5,614 nucleotides of DNA from JAWXUK01 sp044432725 (GCA_044432725.1 JAWXUL010000080.1:1-5614); one strand, 5' to 3'. Shown: positions 1 to 5,522, counted from the first letter of the stretch. Program-made: numbers and translations. The notes: a model not told the origin generated them from the letters alone.

Positions 1-1
1 A

Positions 2-409
2 CGCACCTTGGAAGTGGCGGAGCAAACAGTGGATAATCACTTCAATCATATTTTAATGGCAGATTTAATGCCCATCTTGAAGTCCATGAAAAAAAGACAC
101 AAATATGACCGTGATTCTGCACCTGATTTGGATATACATGAGGAAAACAAACAGGTTATCTATGAAAAAATGTCTGAAATATCTGATAGTGCGGTGGAAA
201 TGACAAAGGAACAACAGTGCGACTTGTTGCTTTCTGCGAGCAATATGGATATTTCCGTGCTGTCAGAGGAAGAACAGAAGATTTTTAGGGAGTGTTTTGT
301 GAAAGTGTCGGAGCATTCGGTGAAGAAGTTTAATCTGACACCACAGAAGCCAAGGCAAGGGAGAAATGCGGTGGGGTATTGTGGGGGGAGGAAGAAAAAG
401 GGGAGGTAG
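2..409 (+). CDS. C-terminal part of an unrecognised hydrophilic protein, open at the left edge
   Basis: The frame is open from the first full codon of the window (Arg-Thr-Leu-Glu...) to a TAG at 407-409, so this is most likely the end of a longer protein. A TTG at 8 and an ATG at 57 exist, but no ribosome binding site is visible for either. The roughly 135 visible residues have no membrane segment or signal peptide. They are rich in Glu, Lys, Asp and Ser and look helical, with charged stretches such as SVLSEEEQKIF in the middle. The last 25 or so residues change character: Pro, Arg and Gly, then a single Cys in GYCGGRKKKGR, a strongly basic tail that could bind nucleic acid. I do not recognise the family. 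A mobilisation or other plasmid/element protein is conceivable from the style of the tail, but nothing visible proves it. It converges on the seven-gene minus-strand operon and shares the intergenic terminator region with it. Confidence 0.6.
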   Translation, partial: RTLEVAEQTVDNHFNHILMADLMPILKSMKKRHKYDRDSAPDLDIHEENKQVIYEKMSEISDSAVEMTKEQQCDLLLSASNMDISVLSEEEQKIFRECFVKVSEHSVKKFNLTPQKPRQGRNAVGYCGGRKKKGR

Positions 410-418
410 GGTCGCACG

Positions 419-446
419 AAAAAACCACACCTTTCAGTGTGGTTTT
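419..446 (-). terminator. Rho-independent terminator of the seven-gene operon
   Basis: A perfect 10-bp inverted repeat, AAAACCACAC at 421-430 and GTGTGGTTTT at 437-446, encloses the 6-base loop CTTTCA. Read on the minus strand, the stem runs into six T residues (complement of A419-A424), the classical U-tract. It begins 4 bases after the TGA of the DUF4097 gene. On the plus strand only four T follow before ACGG, so it would work less well for the convergent gene that ends at 409, though some two-way action is possible. Confidence 0.9.
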
Positions 447-450
447 ACGG

Positions 451-1284
451 TCACTTCGTTGTGATACTGATAGCACCCATATCCGTTTCTGTGGTGATAA
501 TAACAGAACCAACAGAAGCAGAAGTCTTTCTTCCATTGATAGAAAATGCACCAAAATTCGTTTTATGATGGAAATTGTAGTTGCTTTCTACCTCTGCTAG
601 ACCAATCTCCATGTTGCCCATGTTGTTGACAAATTTCCCAGAAACATCAATGGTTAAATTTTCCGTTGTCAAATTCCCCATATCCAATTCTGCAACTAGG
701 TTATCAAAGGTACAAGAAGTCAGGGAGATATTGCCCATATCTGCTGTCATTTTCCCTTTCTTGACCGAAGTATCTTCCATTTGCACATTGCCGAGGTTGG
801 TTTCAATCTCAATGTCTGCTAAGTCCAAGTCCGTCAGTGAGATAATTCCAGAGGATTCAATATCAAGGCTTGTCACAGTGTCTGGTATCGTAATTTCGAT
901 AAAACCTATCTTCTCATCTTCTAGCTTTTGCCACCAATATTTATATAAATTCACTTTTCCGTCAATTTCAAGACGATTTCCTGTGATTTTGTGGCTCACA
1001 TCACCTTGGTAAGTAAGGGAAAGAGTGTCCCCAGTTCGGAAACGCACTTCACCAAGCTGACTGTCTAACTGAATGCTCACCACTTCATCGGTGATGGTAA
1101 CACGTTCCGTTTCATATTCTTCTACTGTAAATCCAGAAAACCAGTGATGAAAGTTCAAACCTTGAGAGCCAAAGGTGAAATGGCTTGCTCCACCAAAAAA
1201 AGTTCCCATTGCATACAGGCTCGCACCGAGGGTTAAGGCAACAATACAGTTGCTCCAGTAGGTCTTTTTGTCTAATTTTGTCAT
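451..1284 (-). CDS. Membrane-anchored DUF4097 family beta-repeat protein
   Basis: The 277-residue product has a short basic N-terminus (MTKLDKK), one hydrophobic segment at about residues 12-32 that should act as an uncleaved signal anchor, then a beta-rich domain predicted to lie outside the membrane. The repeat domain shows regularly spaced rungs of the form [DN]-[LMF]-G-[NA]: NLGNV 163-167, DMGNI 182-186, DMGNL 201-205, NMGNM 221-225, NFGAF 243-247 and DMGAI 268-272, at spacings of 19 to 25 residues. This is the pattern of DUF4097 proteins, thought to fold as a beta-solenoid or adhesin-like sheet; their biochemical role is not established. The start is supported by AAAGGAGAGG (complement of 1289-1298), which overlaps the stop codon of the gene before it, so translation is probably coupled. 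It is the last gene of the operon and is followed at once by a terminator. The family call is from motif pattern and gene context. Confidence 0.82.
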   Translation of the reverse strand: MTKLDKKTYWSNCIVALTLGASLYAMGTFFGGASHFTFGSQGLNFHHWFSGFTVEEYETERVTITDEVVSIQLDSQLGEVRFRTGDTLSLTYQGDVSHKITGNRLEIDGKVNLYKYWWQKLEDEKIGFIEITIPDTVTSLDIESSGIISLTDLDLADIEIETNLGNVQMEDTSVKKGKMTADMGNISLTSCTFDNLVAELDMGNLTTENLTIDVSGKFVNNMGNMEIGLAEVESNYNFHHKTNFGAFSINGRKTSASVGSVIITTETDMGAISITTK

Positions 1285-1296
1285 TTTCCCTCTCCT

Positions 1297-1593
1297 TTAT
1301 ACGATACTATTCTTTTGAAACAGCAACTTTAACAGTCCAAAAGTAGATTGTGTTATTTTCGTACATAGCATACATAAGCCAACAGACAGCAAACCCAGAC
1401 CTAACAGAGAGATTGCACTTGCCGTATTCTCGATAACTGCTGGAATATAGGCTGTGGCACAGGCTATGGCAGAGAATCCAGTACCGATTGCACCAGTAAT
1501 AGGCACAAGGGAAAAAATGAGAATCAGTGGTGCTAAAAGGATTGTCAGTCCCACATTCCCCGTGGAATGATTAGAAAAAGTGTTTTTATCCAT
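1297..1593 (-). CDS. Small membrane protein resembling the membrane part of DUF1700 proteins
   Basis: The start is set at the ATG at 1593 (98 residues) because GGAGG (complement of 1601-1605) lies 7 bases before it; the frame stays open further upstream but has no such signal there. The protein has a short polar N-terminus (MDKNTFSNHSTGN) and two hydrophobic stretches, about residues 14-54 (long enough to be a hairpin) and 58-78. It ends in a short amphipathic, basic tail (FGLLKLLFQKN). Gly-rich helices followed by such a tail directly upstream of a DUF4097 gene are what is seen in DUF1700 (HAAS-type) proteins, but those carry about 80 soluble residues in front, and these are missing here. 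The relation is an inference from composition and position, so the safe name is hypothetical membrane protein. It is separated by 100 bases from the GPP34 gene, where no convincing promoter or terminator was found, and by 12 bases from the DUF4097 gene. Confidence 0.7.
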   Translation of the reverse strand: MDKNTFSNHSTGNVGLTILLAPLILIFSLVPITGAIGTGFSAIACATAYIPAVIENTASAISLLGLGLLSVGLCMLCTKITQSTFGLLKLLFQKNSIV

Positions 1594-1693
1594 GATATTT
1601 CCTCCGAATTTTAGTTTTTTGCAAAATATATGGTTTTTCTGTCTAGTACATGGCAAATAGCACCAACAAAAAAACCAAAAATAGCTTGATAGT

Positions 1694-2335
1694 TTACTTA
1701 GGACAACAAATAACAGTGACATAAAATTCTTCTATTTGTTCTATCCATCGAAAGACAAGCTGACATTCTTTGTTCGTCCTTAGTTCTTTGATACAAGATT
1801 TCAACTGTGTTTTCTCGTGTTTTGAAAAGTATTCCTTCAATTTTCCACTCTTTTCTAGCAAAGAAATTAAAACGGCAGTATTGCCTGAAATCACACCACC
1901 ACTTAAAACTGCACTTCTAATGGTTTCAATCAGTAAATCTTGAGATTCTGTCTTGGGGATAAATCTGGTTTTAGAAGAATCAAACAGTCCTTTGGTAGTT
2001 GTTTGGGAAAAATAGCCTTGTTCCACCAGTGTTTCACAACAAGAATTCTTGACATTTTTCAGCAGTTTGTCACTAAAACACACATCTGACATCATTTTAT
2101 CCAGTTTACGAGTCTTTTTGCCCTGCATAAACTGATATACCTCGGTCAAATAGCACAAATCTTTCGGTGGAGGTGATTTCAATACCATTTCCTTGTTGAT
2201 GGTGATACAGTCATTTTGTAACAGTTCCAGCAATGTAGCAATCCCTAACGCAAATTGAGGTGTTCCACTGGCAAGTTTCCCTTTATCGTTCATTTGACAC
2301 AGTAAGTAACTTTGTGTCAATCTAAAATCATTCAT
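1694..2335 (-). CDS. GPP34 family protein (GOLPH3/Vps74-like)
   Basis: The 213-residue product matches the layout of the GPP34 family. An N-terminal strand-helix unit (RLTQSYLLCQMND, then FALGIATLLELLQNDCITI at 28-46) has the 'small domain opening with Leu-rich helix and short strand' of the family. A central helix follows (KNVKNSCCETLVEQGYFSQ, 93-111), then a hairpin GLFDSSKTRFIP (116-127). Next comes LLIETIRSAVLSGG (134-147), and the stretch TAVLISLLEKSGKLKEYF (153-170) ends near IKEL (182-185). In eukaryotes these proteins bind phosphatidylinositol 4-phosphate and hold glycosyltransferases in the Golgi; bacterial members exist but their role is unknown. No membrane segment or signal is present, so it is cytosolic and possibly membrane-peripheral. 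The last residues (VTVICC) are unusually hydrophobic and Cys-rich. AGGTG (complement of 2343-2347) sits 7 bases before the ATG. It follows the second permease by 40 bases with no terminator between. The family call rests on recognised motif order, not on a search. Confidence 0.75.
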   Translation of the reverse strand: MNDFRLTQSYLLCQMNDKGKLASGTPQFALGIATLLELLQNDCITINKEMVLKSPPPKDLCYLTEVYQFMQGKKTRKLDKMMSDVCFSDKLLKNVKNSCCETLVEQGYFSQTTTKGLFDSSKTRFIPKTESQDLLIETIRSAVLSGGVISGNTAVLISLLEKSGKLKEYFSKHEKTQLKSCIKELRTNKECQLVFRWIEQIEEFYVTVICCPK

Positions 2336-2375
2336 CGTATATCACCTTTCCTTTCTGTACTTTCATGAAGAATTC

Positions 2376-3038
2376 CTAAAACTCTTTTTTCTCGATAAGT
2401 TTCACAGCTACTACATAAGAAATAGCCATAAACACACAAGAAATCACAGTGGTACACAGAAAAGCCATCAAAGCATCTTCCAAAGAATCATGGACATGAA
2501 AAAATTGAAAAGAAATCAAATAAGGTACTGCACCCACAAGAGCTGCACAAAGGTGAAACATTTTTGCAGTGGTGTCCTTTCCAATGAGAGTGAGTAGATA
2601 GATGAAACTTTGCCCTGCAAACCCCAGTGAAACAGCTAATGGCAAGTATGTCACCACATCATGGAACGTGACAGGTGTTTCAAACCCCAAAACTTGGGTC
2701 AGTGCCATGCCCACCAGACCCATTGCCAAGGTAAAACCAAAGGCTAAGGCTGTGATTTCTGCAAAAAAACGGAAGTTGCCCCTGACAATATCTGCTCTGG
2801 AAATGGGTAGAGTGAGAGAAAATCGTTCCCATTGACAACCTACGTCTTTCTCTTGCACAGTCAATGGGACAACCAAAGAAAGACTTCCAACTACACCAAG
2901 AAAAGGGTAAAGAATCAGTGTGTCTTGTTTCCATGCCATAAAGCCAAGAACAGCAATCCCAGCTAAAAACGTCAAGAATCCAATCTTTTTCAGCTCCGAA
3001 CCCATGGAGAACCAGTTATTTAATCGAATTGTATTCAT
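2376..3038 (-). CDS. ABC-2 type permease, second paralogue
   Basis: This 220-residue integral membrane protein has about six hydrophobic segments (roughly 19-36, 43-60, 92-114, 126-150, 160-177 and 190-212). The loop after helix 2 carries CQWERFSLTLPISR (68-81) followed by a hydrophobic helix. A Trp followed by TLP-I-[ST]-R is typical of the small ABC-2 permeases (ABC2_membrane_5 type) encoded beside GntR regulators. It is co-linear with the preceding permease: both begin with LNNWFS at residues 6-11, share PLTV and KD-x-x-CQW at identical positions, and end in IEKKEF. It should contribute one half of the membrane channel driven by the ATPase encoded two genes upstream. The AGGAGG at 3044-3049 (complement) overlaps the TAG of the first permease, so the two are very likely translated in a coupled way. 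The substrate cannot be told from sequence. Confidence 0.88.
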   Translation of the reverse strand: MNTIRLNNWFSMGSELKKIGFLTFLAGIAVLGFMAWKQDTLILYPFLGVVGSLSLVVPLTVQEKDVGCQWERFSLTLPISRADIVRGNFRFFAEITALAFGFTLAMGLVGMALTQVLGFETPVTFHDVVTYLPLAVSLGFAGQSFIYLLTLIGKDTTAKMFHLCAALVGAVPYLISFQFFHVHDSLEDALMAFLCTTVISCVFMAISYVVAVKLIEKKEF

Positions 3039-3047
3039 AAAAACCTC

Positions 3048-3701
3048 CTAAAATTCTTTCTTTTCTATCGCTTTTACACAAAATAAATAGCAAAGTCCAA
3101 CAAACACTAAAGTCAAAAAAATGCTAACCCCACCCATAAACCAAGGTAATAGTGCTGTATCCCATAAATGTACAGGTAATAAATAGTAAGAAGGCACAGC
3201 ACAGGGGATACACGCCCCCACTATAGAAAACATCGCAAAAAATTCACTGATGTCTTCTTTTAATATCATAGAAACAACATACATCAAGGATTGTCCTAAT
3301 AAGCCTACAGAAAAAGTCATGGTAATAAAATTCACTTGTTGGTAAAGCTCCAAATAATCACCCAAAACAAAAGCAAGCAGTCGAATTACCATACAGATTG
3401 ACATAAAAACACAAGTAAGTTGGGTGAAAAATAGAAATTGCCCTTTCACAACTTCTTTCCTCGTGATAGGTAAAGTCATAACAAATTTATCCCACTGGCA
3501 ACTTGTGTCTTTTTTTCTCACAGTGAGGGGAATAAATACGCCTGTGAGATAAATACAACAAATATAGGGTGTAATTAAATCAAATGAGTCAAAATAGGCA
3601 CAAACTCCCAAAATAACTATGCTTAGTACGAGAACAACTTTTCCCAAAGTTCGTATTTCCTTCTCTATGGAAAACCAATTATTGAGCGTAATTGTTTTCA
3701 T
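3048..3701 (-). CDS. ABC-2 type permease, first paralogue
   Basis: This 217-residue permease has about six predicted membrane segments, starting at about 20-37 and 43-60 and ending at about 186-210. The conserved cytoplasmic loop reads CQWDKFVMTLPITR (68-81), then EVVKG, matching its paralogue and the small ABC-2 permease family. The C-terminus IEKKEF is identical to the neighbour's. The start ATG lies 1 base beyond the stop codon of the ATPase, and its ribosome binding site GGAGGGG (complement of 3709-3715) lies inside the end of the ATPase gene, so the two products are likely made in matched amounts. Its gene looks more AT-rich than that of the second permease, and the central and C-terminal helices differ a lot, so the duplication is not recent. 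A heterodimer with the second permease plus two copies of the ATPase is the simplest model; this is inference. Confidence 0.88.
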   Translation of the reverse strand: MKTITLNNWFSIEKEIRTLGKVVLVLSIVILGVCAYFDSFDLITPYICCIYLTGVFIPLTVRKKDTSCQWDKFVMTLPITRKEVVKGQFLFFTQLTCVFMSICMVIRLLAFVLGDYLELYQQVNFITMTFSVGLLGQSLMYVVSMILKEDISEFFAMFSIVGACIPCAVPSYYLLPVHLWDTALLPWFMGGVSIFLTLVFVGLCYLFCVKAIEKKEF

Positions 3702-3702
3702 C

Positions 3703-4566
3703 TTATTGCCCCTCCATAGTGATAATAAACGCTAACATTTCATCAATGGTGGCACGTTCCACCAGAATATTAGGGTATTTTCGAGAGAATTCTTCTTGGT
3801 TTCGCACTAAAACTTCCTGTTGCAAACCATTCACACGAGAACTTAGGTAATCTGCTTTGTCCAGTTTTTCAAAGTCTGCTTTTTTCATGCGACCGATGCC
3901 GTATTCATCACGAAGTACATCTTTGTTTTCTGTCAAAATCACTCGTCCTTTGTGAATAAAGGTGATATAATCAGCGATTTTCTCCAAATCTGAGGTGATA
4001 TGAGAGGACATCAGGATAGAATTGTTCTCATCTTCCACAAATTCTTGGAACAAGGCAAGGACTTCATCACGGACAACTGGGTCAAGTCCTGCTGTGGCTT
4101 CGTCCAAAATGAGAAATCTTGCTTCGTGAGAAAGTGCCACAGCAATGGTGACTTTCATGGTCATACCACGAGAAAAGGCTTTGATTTGCTTATCCAGAGG
4201 GACACCCAGACGGTCTAGGTACTCAAAATACAAGTCCTCGTCCCAGTTTTCATAGGAAGTTGCCATGACCTGTTCTAGTTTTCGAGGGGTCAAACTCCCA
4301 GAAAAACACACCGTATCAAAGACCACAGAAATATCTTCTTTCAGGTCAACATCGGTGTGATGTTCCCCAAAGATTTTAATACTTCCAGAATCTGCTTCAA
4401 TCAGGTTCAACATCGCTTTCATGGTGGTGGTTTTCCCTGCACCATTCTGTCCCACAAAACCCATAATAGAGCCAGTTGGTACAGTAAAGCTGACATTTTG
4501 TAGTGCAAAGTCCTCATATTCCTTGCACAAATTTTTAATTTCTAAGCAATTAACATTTTTGCTCAT
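3703..4566 (-). CDS. ABC transporter ATP-binding protein (BcrA/YtrB-like)
   Basis: The 287-residue nucleotide-binding subunit hydrolyses ATP to drive the two permeases encoded directly after it. Visible motifs are Walker A GQNGAGKTT at 39-47, signature FSRGM at 131-135 in place of LSGGQ, Walker B FLILDE at 151-156 with the catalytic Glu156, D-loop AGLD at 159-162, and H-loop His189 in SSHITSD. The usual Q-loop Gln is replaced: the segment reads SVVFDTVCF with Asp84. The SRGM signature and the VFD segment are, as I recall, normal in the exporter ATPases that sit beside YtrA-type GntR regulators, so I expect an active enzyme. About 55 residues follow the nucleotide-binding domain, as in that group. 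The start is supported by AGGAGGAG (complement of 4573-4580), and the gene begins 3 bases after the regulator's stop codon. The substrate is unknown; drug or peptide export, or envelope-stress relief, would fit the family. Confidence 0.95.
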   Translation of the reverse strand: MSKNVNCLEIKNLCKEYEDFALQNVSFTVPTGSIMGFVGQNGAGKTTTMKAMLNLIEADSGSIKIFGEHHTDVDLKEDISVVFDTVCFSGSLTPRKLEQVMATSYENWDEDLYFEYLDRLGVPLDKQIKAFSRGMTMKVTIAVALSHEARFLILDEATAGLDPVVRDEVLALFQEFVEDENNSILMSSHITSDLEKIADYITFIHKGRVILTENKDVLRDEYGIGRMKKADFEKLDKADYLSSRVNGLQQEVLVRNQEEFSRKYPNILVERATIDEMLAFIITMEGQ

Positions 4567-4569
4567 GTT

Positions 4570-4950
4570 TTACTCCTCCTGTTTGTAAAAAATACGCAGT
4601 AAATCTTGTAAAGTTTCAAAAGGTATGCCATTTTCTCTAGCAAGTTCTACTGCTTGTTCTAATAAATCTTCCAGTTCTTTTTGCTTTTCTTCTCGGACAA
4701 GTTCTTGATTTTGTCCAGATACAAAACTCCCTCTACCTGCCGTGGTTTCGATTAAACCAACTTTATGTAGTTCTTCATAGGATTTTTGCACCGTTATCAC
4801 TGAAACAGACAATGTTTTGGCAAGTCCTCGCATGGATGGTAGTGCCGTCCCCTCGGCAAGTTCTCCACTCATGATTTGGCTTTTGATTTGCGACTTGATT
4901 TGTTCGTAGATGGGTTTTGGGGAATTGTTGCTGATAATAATTTCTAACAA
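4570..4950 (-). CDS. GntR family transcriptional regulator, YtrA subfamily, with TTG start
   Basis: The 126-residue regulator has an N-terminal winged helix-turn-helix of the GntR type: PIYEQIKSQI (13-22), GELAEGTALPSMRGLAKTL (29-47), the recognition helix SVITVQKSYEELHKVGLIE (50-68) and the wing GRGSFV (72-77). Only about 45 residues follow, a short helical segment (LEDLLEQAVELARENG, then LQDLLRIFY), which is the YtrA hallmark: a dimerisation tail with no ligand-binding domain. I chose the TTG at 4948-4950 because AGGAGG (complement of 4958-4963) lies 7 bases before it; the in-frame ATG at 4966-4968 lies upstream of that signal and has no ribosome binding site of its own. The product then begins M-L-E-I, as usual in the family. 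It is the first gene of the operon and faces two copies of a promoter-operator block, so it most likely represses its own operon and the exporter. Confidence 0.93.
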   Translation of the reverse strand: MLEIIISNNSPKPIYEQIKSQIKSQIMSGELAEGTALPSMRGLAKTLSVSVITVQKSYEELHKVGLIETTAGRGSFVSGQNQELVREEKQKELEDLLEQAVELARENGIPFETLQDLLRIFYKQEE

Positions 4951-4963
4951 GGGTGTACCTCCT
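4948..4963 (-). promoter_or_regulatory. Ribosome binding site that fixes a TTG start for the regulator
   Basis: On the minus strand AGGAGG (complement of 4958-4963) is followed by the 7-base spacer TACACCC and then TTG. The longer reading from the ATG at 4968 would place this ribosome binding site inside the coding region, only 2 bases after its own start codon, and nothing like a binding site precedes that ATG. Confidence 0.8.
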
Positions 4964-4986
4964 AACATTTGTGTAATTACCGACTT

Positions 4987-5019
4987 GTGTAGTGCTTACT
5001 GGATAAGTACACTATACAC
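4987..5019. promoter_or_regulatory. Probable GntR/YtrA operator O1
   Basis: An imperfect inverted repeat is centred on CTTA-N5-TAAG (4995-4998 and 5004-5007), with outer GTGTA (4987-4991) and TACAC-type arms (5008-5012 and again within 5013-5019); the arms align with a one- or two-base offset. It covers the -10 hexamer and the predicted start of transcription, where a bound repressor would block polymerase. That the neighbouring regulator binds here is inferred from position and from the YtrA pattern of autoregulation. Confidence 0.7.
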
Positions 5020-5039
5020 AAAAAAAATACACTTGTCAA
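5011..5039 (-). promoter_or_regulatory. Promoter P1 of the regulator-exporter operon
   Basis: On the minus strand a perfect -35 TTGACA (complement of 5034-5039) and a -10 TATAGT (complement of 5011-5016) are separated by exactly 17 bases that include an 8-T tract. This is a strong sigma-A type promoter. Transcription should begin near 5004, giving a leader of about 54 bases before the TTG start of the regulator gene. Confidence 0.9.
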
Positions 5040-5124
5040 TAGTTTTGGGAAGTTTTTTATATTTGTTTTCCATTATTTGAGAAATGACCAACAGTCCATA
5101 CGAACAATGATATGCTTGTGACTT

Positions 5125-5157
5125 GCGTAGTGCTTGCCTGATAAGTACACTATACAC
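5125..5157. promoter_or_regulatory. Probable GntR/YtrA operator O2
   Basis: Same architecture as O1 and in the same place relative to P2, but degenerate on the downstream side: the left CTTA arm is CTTG here and the outer GTGTA is GCGTA. The arm overlapping the -10 (TAAGTACACTATACAC) is unchanged. It is likely a weaker site or one that acts together with O1; the 138-bp spacing is close to 13 helical turns, which would let two bound dimers face the same side of the DNA. Confidence 0.6.
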
Positions 5158-5177
5158 CAAGAAGAAACACTTGTCAA
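5149..5177 (-). promoter_or_regulatory. Promoter P2, distal duplicate
   Basis: The minus strand again has TTGACA (complement of 5172-5177), a 17-base spacer and TATAGT (complement of 5149-5154). It would start about 138 bases upstream of P1 and read through P1 into the regulator gene. No credible separate gene lies between P2 and P1, so it is either a tandem promoter of the same operon or a relic. Confidence 0.8.
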
Positions 5178-5522
5178 GGGATTTTTGAAAAAAATAAAAT
5201 ATTTTTAAGACTGCCCTATAGAGAACACCACTGCGACCAGAGAAGGACAACGAGTAGACGTTATCGTAACTAACAAGGGATAATCTCCTTAATCTATCCA
5301 AGTTTCTCCCATCGACCACACTCACAAAATAGAAATTTCTGCAATTATGTTTGACTTTCCTAGTACAACGTCCTAATCACCATATATTTCAAGTATGACT
5401 ATGAACGTATTATCACTGATTAAAATTTGATTGCGTGTTGATAGCTTAGTGATGGGAGAATAACTTCTTTGGTTATAAACTTCTTTATTTTGATAAAGTA
5501 TTTCTAAAACTAAGAGGGCAAG
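5178..5522. other. Stretch of about 345 bases with no credible gene
   Basis: The stretch lies between the distal promoter copy and a minus-strand terminator. Open frames are short and lack ribosome binding sites and recognisable motifs. The section at 5209-5283 reads on the plus strand as 24 codons ending in REGQRVDVIVTNKG and a stop, which looks protein-like, but it begins just after an in-frame TAA and has no start codon, so at most it is a gene relic. AT-rich DNA at 5180-5207 just upstream of P2 could act as an UP-type element. Nothing else stands out. Confidence 0.5.

Larger units (their letters stand above)
4982..5039. repeat. 58-bp promoter-operator block, copy 1 (proximal)
   Basis: This block matches 5120-5177 at 50 of 58 positions without a gap, and the two copies are exactly 138 bp apart. 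The best conserved part is the run from the operator arm through the -10 hexamer (ATAAGTACACTATACAC in both) and the -35 region (CACTTGTCAA in both). The differences fall mainly in the operator centre and in the promoter spacer. Confidence 0.93.
5120..5177. repeat. 58-bp promoter-operator block, copy 2 (distal)
   Basis: Second copy of the block at 4982-5039, in direct orientation. The 80 bases between the copies (5040-5119) are not repeated, so only the control region was duplicated or kept. The A-rich promoter spacer of copy 1 is interrupted by G residues here (CAAGAAGAAA). Confidence 0.93.

Noticed and set aside
581..1012. A 143-codon plus-strand frame opposite the DUF4097 gene
   Set aside because: It is antisense to a clear coding region with repeat structure and has no ribosome binding site, so it is a shadow frame.
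1594..1693. An internal promoter in the 100-base gap before the small membrane protein
   Set aside because: TTGCCA is present on the minus strand, but the TATATT that could pair with it lies 20 bases away and the closer hexamer (CATATA, 18 bases) is poor. No terminator hairpin was found either.
3703..4566. ATPase inactive because of the changed signature and Q-loop
   Set aside because: Walker A Lys45, Walker B Glu156, the D-loop and His189 are all intact. The SRGM signature and Asp in the Q-loop segment are, to my knowledge, shared by the exporter ATPases linked to YtrA-type regulators.
4982..5177. The two direct repeats as the start of a CRISPR array or attachment sites
   Set aside because: There are only two copies, each carries a full promoter, the unit is too long and imperfect for a CRISPR repeat, and no integrase or cas gene is in view. 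Promoter-operator duplication explains them better.
4996..5325. A 109-codon minus-strand open frame across the promoter region
   Set aside because: Its repeated peptide (DKC-x-F-F/L-VYSVLI, twice) is only the translation of the two promoter-operator copies. It has a weak start and no ribosome binding site, and it runs over both -35 and -10 sets.
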